A DNA stretch of 64,000 nucleotides from JAJPXC01 sp964510535 (GCA_964510535.1 CAZECG010000006.1:42074-106073); one strand, 5' to 3'. Numbered from the stretch's first letter, positions 9,045-17,799 are shown. Program-made: numbers and translations. Notes: generated from the letters alone by a model not told the origin.

Positions 9045-9074
9045 CCGGGATGAACTCTCGCGAGTTCATCCCGG
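9045..9074 (-). terminator. Rho-independent terminator of gdhA
   Basis: A perfect 13-base stem (CCGGGATGAACTC / GAGTTCATCCCGG) with loop TCGC, followed on the minus strand by TCGCTTTTTGCTTT. It lies 75 bases past the gdhA stop. Confidence 0.85.
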
Positions 9075-9149
9075 CCATGAGTAGGCAATTTATTAATAAT
9101 TTATAAAGTGCATCCAGGCACACAAAACATGTGCCGGTTAACCTTATTT

Positions 9150-10487
9150 TCAGAGTACACCTTGAGCCATCATGGCACGAGCAACTTTCATGAAGCCTGC
9201 GACATTGGCACCCTTGACATAGTTGACATAGCCGTCGGCTTCCTTTCCGAAGATAGTGCACTGATGGTGAATCTCGGCCATGATGTCTTTGAGTTTGGCA
9301 TCGACCTCCGCTGCACTCCAAGAGAGCTTCTGAGAGTTCTGAGCCATCTCAAGACCCGACACCGAGACACCTCCAGCATTGGCAGCCTTGCCGGGGGCAT
9401 AGAGGATGCGGGCGTTGATGAACTCTTTGATAGCTTCGGGGGTTGAAGGCATATTAGCTCCTTCGGAAACAGCGATACAACCCTGGGCGAGAAGCGCACG
9501 AGCGTCATCGCCATCAAGCTCGTTCTGAGTGGCTGAAGGCATGGCGATGTCACACTTAGCAATCTGCCAAGGACGCTGTCCCTCAAAGTATTGACAGCCG
9601 TATTCCTCCGCAAACTCTCTGATGCGACCGCGATATTCGTTTTTCAACTTGAAGATGTAGTCGAGCTGTTCCTGAGTGATTCCATCGGGAACGTAGATGG
9701 TGCCGTCGCTATCGCTCATAGAGACGACTTTCGCTCCAAGTTGCAGAAGCTTCTTGGCGGTGTAGGTTGCCACATTGCCTGAGCCGGATATGGCGACTTT
9801 TTTATCTTTGATGTCGAGGCCTTTAGTGGCAAGCATATTGAGGAGGAAGTAGACGTTGCCGTATCCGGTCGCCTCGGGACGTATGAGCGAGCCACCGAAC
9901 TCGCGGCCCTTGCCTGTGAACGTTCCGGTAAATTCGCGAGCCATCTTTTTGTACATACCGTACATATATCCGACTTCACGTCCACCCACGCCTATGTCAC
10001 CGGCGGGTACGTCGGTATCGGCACCGATGTGACGCCACAACTCAGTCATAAACGCTTGACAGAATCTCATAACCTCCATGTCGCTTTTTCCGCGGGGAGA
10101 GAAGTCGCTACCACCCTTTGCGCCGCCCATGGCGAGTGTGGTCAACGAGTTTTTAAATGTCTGCTCGAAAGCAAGGAATTTCAGAATCGATTGGTTAACC
10201 GATGAGTGGAAACGGATACCACCTTTGTAGGGGCCGATGGCGTTGTTGTGCTGGATGCGGTAGCCCATATTGTTCTGGACTTTACCTTTATCGTCAACCC
10301 AAGACACTCGGAAAGAGAAGATGCGGTCGGGAATACAAAGACGTTCGATGAGGTTATATCGTTCAAACTCCGGGTGTTGGTTGTAGGTTTCCTCGATAGT
10401 CGACAACACCTCCTCTACAGCCTGGAGGTACTCGGGTTCATTTGGGAAACGACGTTTCAAGTCGTCCATCACTTCGGTTGCTTTCAT
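9150..10487 (-). CDS. gdhA: NADP-type glutamate dehydrogenase
   Basis: A 445-residue hexameric-type glutamate dehydrogenase, which aminates 2-oxoglutarate with ammonia and NAD(P)H and is a main ammonia-assimilation enzyme in gut Bacteroidales. The substrate site is seen in YRIQHNNAIGPYKGGIRFH and the catalytic lysine region in MGGAKGGSDFSPRGKSD (about residues 120-136). The Rossmann part begins at KKVAISGSGNVATYTA (about 230-245). Length and order match the small bacterial NADP enzymes. The gene stands alone, with a TAACTTTG promoter box 58 bases before the start and its own strong terminator. Confidence 0.97.
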   Translation of the reverse strand: MKATEVMDDLKRRFPNEPEYLQAVEEVLSTIEETYNQHPEFERYNLIERLCIPDRIFSFRVSWVDDKGKVQNNMGYRIQHNNAIGPYKGGIRFHSSVNQSILKFLAFEQTFKNSLTTLAMGGAKGGSDFSPRGKSDMEVMRFCQAFMTELWRHIGADTDVPAGDIGVGGREVGYMYGMYKKMAREFTGTFTGKGREFGGSLIRPEATGYGNVYFLLNMLATKGLDIKDKKVAISGSGNVATYTAKKLLQLGAKVVSMSDSDGTIYVPDGITQEQLDYIFKLKNEYRGRIREFAEEYGCQYFEGQRPWQIAKCDIAMPSATQNELDGDDARALLAQGCIAVSEGANMPSTPEAIKEFINARILYAPGKAANAGGVSVSGLEMAQNSQKLSWSAAEVDAKLKDIMAEIHHQCTIFGKEADGYVNYVKGANVAGFMKVARAMMAQGVL

Positions 10488-10544
10488 TGTCTTTAATTAA
10501 TTAGAATTTGTACCAGTATGATAAATAAGTGACTTAACTGAGCG

Positions 10545-10552
10545 CAAAGTTA
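10545..10552 (-). promoter_or_regulatory. Promoter -7 box (TAACTTTG) of gdhA
   Basis: Read on the minus strand this matches TAnnTTTG, about 58 bases before the gdhA start codon. No TTTG element is seen at 19-20 bases upstream. Confidence 0.65.
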
Positions 10553-10711
10553 TAGCTAAAAATTGGATTTACCTAACATTCGTCAATAAATTTGGCAATT
10601 TTGATAGATTTTTTCCATCATATCGGGCGATTTTGTGAAATATTGAGATTAGACGAAGAGAAAGGTATCAACTTTATCGCTGTCATGAATCAAGAATAGG
10701 TGGGGATGGAA

Positions 10712-10752
10712 AAGCAGACACCCCGGGGACATCAGCCTCGGGGTGTCTGCTT
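10712..10752 (-). terminator. Rho-independent terminator of the exb-tonB operon
   Basis: A 14-base perfect stem (AAGCAGACACCCCG / CGGGGTGTCTGCTT) with a 13-base loop, followed by TTTT on the minus strand. It lies 18 bases past the tonB stop. Confidence 0.88.
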
Positions 10753-10770
10753 TATATCAAGAGATTGGAA

Positions 10771-11613
10771 TTATATACCGGTGAGCTTGAAGTTGATGGG
10801 AAGCGTGTACCACACGTTCACCGACTGGCCATTCATTTTGCCGGGGATGAATTTGGGGAGGCTCTTAACCACACGCTTAGCTTCCTTGTCAAGGTCGGGG
10901 TCTTTTCCGCGGAGCACTTTCACTTCACCGATGGAACCGGTCTTGGTGACAACAAACTGAACGACTACGCGTCCCTGAATGTTGTTCTCAGCAGCCATAG
11001 GAGGATAACGGAGGTTCTTGCTGATGAACTCGTAGAGAGCTACATCGCCACCGGGGAACTGGGGCATCTGCTCAACAGCATGGAACACGACATTCTCTTC
11101 GACTTTCTTTTCCTCAACCACAACTTCATCCTTGTGTTCGCGGACTACGTTGAGGTCGTCGGTACCTTGGTCAAAGTTAGTTGTTCCGACAGCAGTCTGA
11201 GTTTCCTTGATTTCATCCTGGCTTTTGATTTCCTCCTGAACTTCTTCGTCAGCGGCAATCGCTAGCTCGGTTACTTTCACGGTGTTAAGGACTTCTTCGG
11301 GAAGGACTTCCGGCTTCTGCTCCTCGACGCGTTCCTGAACTTCTTCCTCCTCTTGTTCTTCAACTTCTTCAGATGCAAGAGAAGCAAGCGACTGTTCAAT
11401 CTGGTCTTCGGGTTTAGCCTCAGGCTTAGGAAGTTTGTCAATAAGGAAAACTACCGCCAAAATCGCTGCGATAACGATTATTACCGCAATCATTGCTTTA
11501 TTGTGACGCTTGTCGGAGTTTTTGCGCAGTTCATACGCACCGAACTCCTTGTTTTTCCCTTCGAAAATGAGGTCGCGCCATTCTTTTGATGAAAGATCTA
11601 CATCTTTTGCCAT
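10771..11613 (-). CDS. tonB: TonB energy-transducer protein
   Basis: A 280-residue TonB family protein. The start is placed at the ATG 11613-11611 (MAKDVDLSSKEWRDLIFEGK) because the upstream extension holds no domain and lies next to the exbD stop. A short cytoplasmic part (about 1-40) is followed by one membrane segment, a charged linker rich in E, V and Q (about 75-110) in place of the usual Pro-Lys stretch, and a C-terminal TonB domain (about 190-280: FPGGDVALYEFI, RVVVQFVVTKTG). It links ExbB/ExbD in the inner membrane to TonB-dependent receptors. Last gene of the operon. Confidence 0.93.
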   Translation of the reverse strand: MAKDVDLSSKEWRDLIFEGKNKEFGAYELRKNSDKRHNKAMIAVIIVIAAILAVVFLIDKLPKPEAKPEDQIEQSLASLASEEVEEQEEEEVQERVEEQKPEVLPEEVLNTVKVTELAIAADEEVQEEIKSQDEIKETQTAVGTTNFDQGTDDLNVVREHKDEVVVEEKKVEENVVFHAVEQMPQFPGGDVALYEFISKNLRYPPMAAENNIQGRVVVQFVVTKTGSIGEVKVLRGKDPDLDKEAKRVVKSLPKFIPGKMNGQSVNVWYTLPINFKLTGI

Positions 11614-11658
11614 TTTCTTGTCGATTGATAAGTTAATAAATATAGTCAATCATCACGT

Positions 11659-12387
11659 TTACTTACGATGCTTAGCAAGATAGTCGAGAATGAGGATAGA
11701 GTCAACCTGATTAATGTTATCAATCTGATAACGAGAAATCTGATTAATCTGCATCTCGTCGAGAGCTGTTATCACGCTTTCCCAAGAAGCCTCGGGTGTA
11801 GCTTTGATAATGACAACCGGTCGGCTAAGGGTAGAGTCGTTACGGATTTTCTTGGCGAGAGCCTGATATTCCTCCTCACTGATTTCCTTATTGCGCCAAC
11901 GGGCTTTCTGCTCGTCGATTCTTTCGAGAACTTTCTTGTTCTTATTGTGGAGTATGCGACGTATACCTTGAACCTCATTACCTTCGTTACCTACGAAGTG
12001 CTCAACCTTGAGGTTGGAGTTGTCGATGAGTCCGTCTTTGTCGGCATCTTCAACAACGGGTTTACCCTCGAAGTAGTAAATGGTATTCATCGGTTTACCA
12101 TCGGGACCGTTTTTCACGTTACCCTGGCCATCGCGTTCGGTAGCGAGGATGAGCGTGATTGCTTCAGATTCTTTGGCTTTGTTTTGCTCGGCCTGCTCAA
12201 CTTTCTCGTTAGAAGGCAGCGATATGTTGAGGGTCTGCGACTTAATCATCGTGGTACAAAGCATGAAGAAAGTGATCAGAAGCATGTTCATATCCACCAT
12301 TGGAGTGAAGTCCACGTGGATTGTCATTTTTTTCTGGGCGCCTTTTTTCTTTTTACCGCCGCCGCCACCTTGTTCTATTTGTGCCAT
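11659..12387 (-). CDS. exbD: ExbD/TolR family protein (second copy)
   Basis: A 242-residue biopolymer transport protein. A lysine- and glycine-rich N-terminus leads into the membrane segment FTPMVDMNMLLITFFMLC, with the ion-path Asp in VDM. The periplasmic part is longer than in E. coli ExbD (141 residues), carrying an inserted E/K/D-rich stretch (about residues 75-145) before the final fold (RPVVIIKATPEASW, ISRYQIDNINQV). Only 6 bases separate it from the first exbD. Two different ExbD proteins suggest a mixed ExbD partner in the motor; this is common in Bacteroidetes. Confidence 0.9.
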   Translation of the reverse strand: MAQIEQGGGGGKKKKGAQKKMTIHVDFTPMVDMNMLLITFFMLCTTMIKSQTLNISLPSNEKVEQAEQNKAKESEAITLILATERDGQGNVKNGPDGKPMNTIYYFEGKPVVEDADKDGLIDNSNLKVEHFVGNEGNEVQGIRRILHNKNKKVLERIDEQKARWRNKEISEEEYQALAKKIRNDSTLSRPVVIIKATPEASWESVITALDEMQINQISRYQIDNINQVDSILILDYLAKHRK

Positions 12388-12393
12388 AATGAA

Positions 12394-13128
12394 TTAGTCT
12401 TTTTCTGTTTTAAGAGCAGTCATGACGCTGAAACGGTTCATCTTCATAGTCTGGAGGTTGTCGAGCACTTGATGCACCGTAGTGTAAGGGGTGCCTCGGT
12501 CGGCTTTAACAGCGATACCCTCACCTGACTTCATGGCAGACTGGAGGTTATCGTTACCAGAGTTGTAGATTGCGCGCATCCAGATCTGGAATTCATTTGT
12601 GGAGACTTTGACGCCGTCCTGGTCGGTGTAGGTAATCTCTTTCAACGGGATACCTACCTGAGGATTGCTCATGTCGCCGATGAATTCATCTTGTTTTGTC
12701 TGCGACAGTTCGAGGAATGAGTGCATGACGTCCAAGGGGACTCCAAACATATTAATTTTGGAGAACTTGACGATGTCACCTTCTGTAATACCTGTTTTCT
12801 TTCCGGTGTATTTCTCGTAGTTCTGTGCAGCCGTGCGCAAAACCTGCATGCGGACAGGCTCTGATGCCCATTCGCCGCCGGCGACGTTGGGGTCGGCCTC
12901 ACCGGCTACTGAGAGGAACACTTTGCCTTCAGGACTCACAAGGATCGACGCCACGTTGGCTGTGGGAACCTTGATTTCAGAGACCGAAGACGGTGTGATA
13001 ACCGTAGTGGGCTCTTTCTGAAGGAAAGTAGAAGTCAACATGAAGAAAGTAAGCAAAAGAACGGTGACGTCACTCATCGCAGTCATGTCGATGAGCGTAC
13101 TCTTTCTTTTAATTTTTACTTTTCCCAT
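12394..13128 (-). CDS. exbD: ExbD/TolR family protein (first copy)
   Basis: A 244-residue ExbD protein. The membrane segment is MSDVTVLLLTFFMLTSTF with the key Asp at its start. The periplasmic part includes VFLSVAGEADPN, a stretch of about 90 residues not seen in short ExbD proteins, and the closing ExbD fold with GEGIAVKADRGTPYTTVHQV. It is clearly different from the next ExbD gene, so it is not a recent duplicate. It sits 50 bases after exbB. Confidence 0.9.
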   Translation of the reverse strand: MGKVKIKRKSTLIDMTAMSDVTVLLLTFFMLTSTFLQKEPTTVITPSSVSEIKVPTANVASILVSPEGKVFLSVAGEADPNVAGGEWASEPVRMQVLRTAAQNYEKYTGKKTGITEGDIVKFSKINMFGVPLDVMHSFLELSQTKQDEFIGDMSNPQVGIPLKEITYTDQDGVKVSTNEFQIWMRAIYNSGNDNLQSAMKSGEGIAVKADRGTPYTTVHQVLDNLQTMKMNRFSVMTALKTEKD

Positions 13129-13178
13129 ATTTACCTTTTAATTTTATTGATTAGAAAATCTATTTGGAAAATAGGGGA

Positions 13179-14039
13179 TTAGTGGGTAGCTGCGAACGAT
13201 TGAACGATAGAGAAACCGATTTCGTCGATAGCGTAAGTGAGGTTATCGATCTTGTTGGTGTAGAAGTTGTAAGAGATAACAGCGAACGCACCAGTGGCGA
13301 TACCGAAGGCAGTGTTGATAAGTGCCTCAGAGATACCGGTTGAGAGTTCGGTAGAGTCGGGAGCACCTGAGGCAGACAGAGCCTGGAATGACTTGATCAT
13401 ACCGATTACAGTACCGAGAAGACCGACGAGAGTACCGAGAGTGGTCAATGTTGCAACGATGGGGAGGTTCTGCTGAAGAGCAGGCATCTCGATAGCGGTA
13501 GCTTCCTCAACCTCTTTTTGAAGAGTAGCGATTTTCTGCTCTTTGGTGAGAGTAGTGTTAGCATCCATCTCTTTATAGCGAATGAGGGCTGCGGCCACTA
13601 CAGCAGCTACGCTACCTTTCTGGTCTTTGCAAAGTTTCTGAGCACCGTCGATGTCGTTTTTAGCAAGGCATGATTTCACGCCGGCGACGAATTTGGTGAT
13701 GCTGCCTTTACCTTTCGCGCTTGAAAGGGCTATCCAACGCTCTACAGAGAGAACAATAACGGTCAAAAGGAGAGTTTGGAGGACAGGCACGATGACACCG
13801 CCTTTGAAGATAGTACCCACGAGGTCGTTGGGATGAGCGTTGATGTCGCTAAAGAACATCGAAGCGGGAACCGCTGCGGGATCAATGCCTTCAAGGTTGA
13901 AGTGAGAGGGGTGACCAAACACAAACAAAAACAGACATACTGCAACGACAAAGCATGCGACAATGACCAAGAATGCGTTCTTGATACCGCGTACATTGCT
14001 GCCAGAATTGGGCTTTTGAGCTTTCTTTGTAGCTTCCAT
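13179..14039 (-). CDS. exbB: ExbB/TolQ/MotA family proton channel protein
   Basis: A 286-residue inner-membrane motor protein with three predicted membrane segments: about 24-46, about 97-118 and a long pair of helices in the conserved C-terminal part (LPIVATLTTLGTLVGLLGTV, then GISEALINTAFGIATGAFAV). These match the MotA/TolQ/ExbB signature. The N-terminal about 90 residues, with a first membrane helix and a periplasmic segment HPSHFNLEGIDPAAV, are typical of Bacteroidetes ExbB. First gene of the exbB-exbD-exbD-tonB operon, behind an unusually long leader of about 250 bases. Confidence 0.92.
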   Translation of the reverse strand: MEATKKAQKPNSGSNVRGIKNAFLVIVACFVVAVCLFLFVFGHPSHFNLEGIDPAAVPASMFFSDINAHPNDLVGTIFKGGVIVPVLQTLLLTVIVLSVERWIALSSAKGKGSITKFVAGVKSCLAKNDIDGAQKLCKDQKGSVAAVVAAALIRYKEMDANTTLTKEQKIATLQKEVEEATAIEMPALQQNLPIVATLTTLGTLVGLLGTVIGMIKSFQALSASGAPDSTELSTGISEALINTAFGIATGAFAVISYNFYTNKIDNLTYAIDEIGFSIVQSFAATH

Positions 14040-14129
14040 TTTGAATGAATTACTTTTTAATGTTATTAATATGATTAGTTTAAATTAATTATTTAACTCG
14101 GTTACACTTTGCCTATGAGTCGACTCCGT

Positions 14130-14288
14130 TTTTCGTGGAGGAGGGATGGTATGCTGCATCAGAACAGTGGATTATTCCTCATAGCATAACAACCGCGCCG
14201 CCAACGGTCCGGAAATCCGACATCATGGCATAATCGCCTGCGAGAACGCCCGGGCACAGCGGCCATCGGCCCCACGACATAAAAAATG
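14130..14288 (-). ncRNA. Candidate structured RNA: leader of the exbB operon or separate small RNA
   Basis: Transcription from the promoter at 14295-14325 would run through this stretch before exbB. Within it, distant segments pair: TCGTGG (14133-14138) with CCACGA (14272-14277), and GATGG (14145-14149) with CCATC (14263-14267), closing a domain of about 145 bases. Inside are TATGCT/AGCATA (14150-14155 with 14183-14188), CGGA/TCCG around 14210-14219 and other short stems. No T run marks a terminator, which favours a leader over a free RNA. The shape recalls 6S-like RNAs, but I cannot assign a family. The rest of 14040-14130 is AT-rich and shows nothing else. Confidence 0.4.
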
Positions 14289-14294
14289 CTCATG

Positions 14295-14325
14295 CAAATT
14301 TATAGTCATATTTTCAATTATCAAA
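14295..14325 (-). promoter_or_regulatory. Promoter of the exbB operon
   Basis: On the minus strand: TTTG (14325-14322), a 19-base spacer and TAAATTTG (14302-14295). This is a full match to the Bacteroidetes vegetative promoter and puts the start near 14288, about 250 bases before exbB. Confidence 0.7.
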
Positions 14326-14456
14326 ATTTAGTCATCAAATTTAACAAACGTCATTTGGATAATGAACGGAAAGAAATGAAAAATCGTATTTTTGCCGACA
14401 GCTATTGCAGAGAGTTGGTGAACTTTGACACATTTTCTTACATTTATATAATAGCT

Positions 14457-14491
14457 TTTGTGGATTATTTCTTAAATATTGGGTAACTTTG
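14457..14491 (+). promoter_or_regulatory. Promoter of the nqr operon
   Basis: TAACTTTG at 14484-14491 is an exact -7 box; a TTTG lies at 14457-14460, a slightly long 23 bases away. Transcription would begin near 14498, about 20 bases before the nqrA ATG at 14519. Confidence 0.7.
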
Positions 14492-14518
14492 CAGTCGTTA
14501 AAAATCAATAATTCTTTC

Positions 14519-15859
14519 ATGAGCATAAAAATATCCCTCAAAAAAGGACTTGACCTCGATATTCTGGGAGGAGTCAGTGACATGACTCCGACTGCCGTCG
14601 ACACATCGACGGTGGCTATCGTCCCTGACGATTACCCGGGATTCACTCCGAGACAGGCGGTGAAAGAGGGCGACCGCGTGGAAGCGGGTCAACCGTTACT
14701 CCACGACAAATTCAACCAACAAATCAAGTTAGTGTCGCCCGCCGCCGGGATCGTCAAGGCGGTGGTACGCGGCGAGCGTCGCAAAATCGAGTGCGTAGTT
14801 GTGGAGATTGACAACCGGGTCAAAGAGCTGTCAGCCACAAAGCCGTCAGTTGATAACGCCGATGACGCACGGGCATTGCTGATGCAATCGGGGTTGTGGG
14901 CAATGATGCGGCAACGCCCTTATGACATAGTTCCAGACCCCGAGGCCAAGCCTCGCGACATATTCGTGACAGGTTTTGACTCGGCTCCATTGGCGGTCCC
15001 GTCGACGGTGTATCTCTCGGGTAAAGACGCGGAGCTTGCAGCAGGAGTGGAATTGCTGTCGAAACTCACGGACGGGAAAGTCTACGTGTCACGCCATAAT
15101 GGAGAGGCGCTGAAAGATATTCCCGGAGCCGAGATGGTGGACGTGAGCGGCCCGCACCCTGCAGGAAACGCCGGTGTGCTTATTGCCAACGTCGCCCCTG
15201 TGAACAAGGGGGAGACCGTCTGGTGTCTTGACATCGTGACTCTCGCCCGCATAGGCGCAACCGCACTGACAGGCAAAACGCCAAACGACACGATAGTAGC
15301 CGTGACGGGGTCGGAGGTAGAACATCCGCGACTGATTTCGACCGTGATTGGGGCGGAACTGTCGGCACTTTTGGCAGGCAATCTGAAGGAAGAGACGCAT
15401 CACGCGCGCATAATATCAGGCAACCCGCTGACCGGCCACCGCGCCGACATGGACGGGTATCTCCGCTACCCCTACACTCAAATAACCGTCATACCCGAAG
15501 GAGATGACGTGGCCGAGTTCATGGGATGGGCGGCTCTATCGCCCAAGAAGTCGAGCGTCAGCCGGTCGTTTCCGGGTCACTTCCTACACAAAAAGCTCAA
15601 TCCTGACGCACGCTTGATGGGTAGCCGCAGAGCGATGATTATGTCGGGGGAATATGACAAAGTTATACCGATGGACATCTTGGCTGAATATCTGATAAAA
15701 GCCATCATCTCACGCAACATAGACCGCATGGAAGCCTTAGGAATCTATGAGGTCGCGCCGGAGGATTTCGCGCTGGCCGAGTATGTCGACACGTCGAAAC
15801 TCCCGTTGCAACAAATAGTGCGCGACGGCCTCGACTATCTGAGAAAGGAACTTAAATAG
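14519..15859 (+). CDS. nqrA: Na+-translocating NADH:quinone reductase subunit A
   Basis: A 446-residue peripheral subunit of Na+-NQR, which couples NADH oxidation to sodium export. The start at 14519 (MSIKISLKKGLDLDILGG) matches the family's short N-terminus and lies just after the promoter. GEPLLHDKF-like text appears as AGQPLLHDKF, followed by SPAAGIVKAVVRGERR, a lipoyl-like barrel typical of NqrA. First of six genes in the order A-B-C-D-E-F. Confidence 0.96.
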   Translation: MSIKISLKKGLDLDILGGVSDMTPTAVDTSTVAIVPDDYPGFTPRQAVKEGDRVEAGQPLLHDKFNQQIKLVSPAAGIVKAVVRGERRKIECVVVEIDNRVKELSATKPSVDNADDARALLMQSGLWAMMRQRPYDIVPDPEAKPRDIFVTGFDSAPLAVPSTVYLSGKDAELAAGVELLSKLTDGKVYVSRHNGEALKDIPGAEMVDVSGPHPAGNAGVLIANVAPVNKGETVWCLDIVTLARIGATALTGKTPNDTIVAVTGSEVEHPRLISTVIGAELSALLAGNLKEETHHARIISGNPLTGHRADMDGYLRYPYTQITVIPEGDDVAEFMGWAALSPKKSSVSRSFPGHFLHKKLNPDARLMGSRRAMIMSGEYDKVIPMDILAEYLIKAIISRNIDRMEALGIYEVAPEDFALAEYVDTSKLPLQQIVRDGLDYLRKELK

Positions 15860-15884
15860 TACAATCCACTTCAACCGTTATATT

Positions 15885-17096
15885 TTGAAATCATTAAGAA
15901 ATTTTCTCGACCGTGTGAAACCAAATTTCGAGCCCGGGGGAAAGCTACACGCATTCCGCTCGGTGTTCGACGGGTTTGAGACGTTCCTCTTCACTCCCCA
16001 GACCACATCAACCTCGGGGGTGCACATACATGACCGAATGGACTCGAAGCGCACTATGATTATCGTGGTGTCGGCATTGATACCTTGTCTGCTTTTCGGG
16101 ATGTACAACACCGGCTACCAACATTGGCTTGCCTGCGGAGAAAGCCATTTCCCGTTTTGGGAGCTGATGCTATACGGTTTTCTTGCGGTTCTGCCCCGCA
16201 TCGTAGTCGCATATGTGGTGGGGCTTGGTATAGAGTTTGCCGTAGCGCAGTGGCGCAAAGAGGAAATCCAGGAGGGATTTCTGGTCACAGGTATACTTAT
16301 ACCACTTATTTGTCCCGTAGAGACACCGTTATGGATGCTGGCCGTGGCGACAGCGTTTGCCGTGATATTCGCCAAAGAGGTATTCGGCGGGACCGGCTAC
16401 AACATCTTCAACGTTGCGATAGTCACGCGCGTGTTCCTGTTTTTCGCCTATCCGGCTCAAATGAGCGGTGACAAGGTTTTTGTAGCCACAGAACCGATAC
16501 TCGGCATTGGGGGTACAGCTCCTGACAGTTTCACCGGGGCCACGCCGCTGGGAGAAGTTGCAACATCAGATGCGGCATCCGGCCTGCATATCACCGGTCT
16601 TACGGGTGACCCCATCAGCCTATGGGACGCGTTCTTAGGTCTGATTCCCGGCTCATTCGGAGAGACATCGACCCTTTGCATCCTCATCGGCGCGATAATA
16701 TTGCTGGCAACGGGGATAGCAAGCTGGCGTATAATGCTGTCGGTATTCGCGGGTGGCACCGTTATGTCGCTCATAGCCAACTGGTGCGCAAGTCCGCTCT
16801 ATCCGGCATCATACCTGACGGTAGGCCAACAGCTGTGTTTGGGTGGATTTGCCTTTGCGGCTGTGTTTATGGCCACCGACCCCGTCACCGCTGCCCGCAC
16901 CAATACAGGCAAATACATTTACGGGTTCCTAATCGGCGTGATTGCCATCATAATCAGGGTGTATAACAACGGCTATCCCGAAGGAGCGATGCTGGCCGTG
17001 TTGCTGATGAACGCTTTCGCACCGCTCATCGACTACTGTGTGGTGCAAGCAAACATCAACCGTCGTATGCGCCGTCTAAAAGCCAAAGAATCATGA
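15885..17096 (+). CDS. nqrB: Na+-translocating NADH:quinone reductase subunit B
   Basis: A 403-residue membrane subunit with about ten membrane segments that carries covalent FMN and part of the sodium path. The FMN threonine motif is seen in SFTGATPLG (about residues 207-215). Translation appears to begin at a TTG codon: no ATG occurs in the right place, and the sequence from the TTG (MKSLRNFLDRVKPNFEPGGK) fits the conserved NqrB N-terminus. It follows nqrA by 25 bases and overlaps nqrC by four. Confidence 0.95.
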   Translation: MKSLRNFLDRVKPNFEPGGKLHAFRSVFDGFETFLFTPQTTSTSGVHIHDRMDSKRTMIIVVSALIPCLLFGMYNTGYQHWLACGESHFPFWELMLYGFLAVLPRIVVAYVVGLGIEFAVAQWRKEEIQEGFLVTGILIPLICPVETPLWMLAVATAFAVIFAKEVFGGTGYNIFNVAIVTRVFLFFAYPAQMSGDKVFVATEPILGIGGTAPDSFTGATPLGEVATSDAASGLHITGLTGDPISLWDAFLGLIPGSFGETSTLCILIGAIILLATGIASWRIMLSVFAGGTVMSLIANWCASPLYPASYLTVGQQLCLGGFAFAAVFMATDPVTAARTNTGKYIYGFLIGVIAIIIRVYNNGYPEGAMLAVLLMNAFAPLIDYCVVQANINRRMRRLKAKES

Positions 17097-17797
17097 ACAA
17101 GCAGAGCAATATCTACACAATAGTCTACACCATAATAATGGTGGTTGCAGTCGGAGCGGCATTGGCATTCACGGCCATGTTGCTGCGTCCCAAGCAGGAG
17201 GATAACGCCAACGCCGACAAGATGAAGCAGATACTCGCCTCGGTGAGAATCACCCCAAACCCGGAAGAAATCGCCACAGACTTCGAGAAGTATATCACGG
17301 CCCAGTTCACAGTCAACGCAGCCGGAGAAAAGGTCGGTGACAACGCTTTTGGGATTAATGTCGCCGCCGAGAGTAAAATCAAGGATGCATCGAAAAGGCA
17401 GCTTCCTGTGTATGAGTGCCGTATAGCGGATGATGTAAAATACATTATTCCTGTCTACGGAGCGGGGCTTTGGGGGCCAATCTGGGGGTATGTTTCGTTT
17501 GATAGCGACGGCTCGACAATCTATGGCGCATATTTCGCCCATCAAGGGGAGACCCCGGGACTTGGTGCGGAGATAGATAAAGCGGCGTTCTCTAACCAGT
17601 TTGCCGGCAAACAGGTGTTCAAAAATGGAGTGTTCTACCCTATCGAGGTTGTCAAGGCAGGTCAGAAACCGGCAGACGAGTCAGACTATGTAGACGGCAT
17701 CTCAGGCGGAACCATCACCAGCAAGGGTGTCGGGTCTATGTTGGACAACTGTCTCTCTCCCTATAAAGCATTCCTACAAACTCTTAGCGAAAAATAA
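17093..17797 (+). CDS. nqrC: Na+-translocating NADH:quinone reductase subunit C
   Basis: A 234-residue subunit with one N-terminal membrane helix (about 8-28) and a periplasmic FMN-binding domain. The covalent-FMN threonine lies in GISGGTITSKGVG near residue 205, a variant of the usual SGAT. GLWGPIWGYVSF and GETPGLGAEID are further family marks. Its start overlaps the nqrB stop (ATGA), a sign of coupled translation. Confidence 0.95.
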   Translation: MNKQSNIYTIVYTIIMVVAVGAALAFTAMLLRPKQEDNANADKMKQILASVRITPNPEEIATDFEKYITAQFTVNAAGEKVGDNAFGINVAAESKIKDASKRQLPVYECRIADDVKYIIPVYGAGLWGPIWGYVSFDSDGSTIYGAYFAHQGETPGLGAEIDKAAFSNQFAGKQVFKNGVFYPIEVVKAGQKPADESDYVDGISGGTITSKGVGSMLDNCLSPYKAFLQTLSEK

Positions 17798-17799
17798 CC

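Noticed and set aside
11668..12528. 286-codon plus-strand frame opposite the exbD genes
   Set aside because: Antisense to a well-supported operon, spanning two genes, with low-complexity F/L/V-rich sequence typical of shadow frames.
14130..14288. Calling the structured leader 6S RNA
   Set aside because: The closing stem fits, but I could not match conserved bubble positions or find a terminator, so it is kept as an unnamed candidate.
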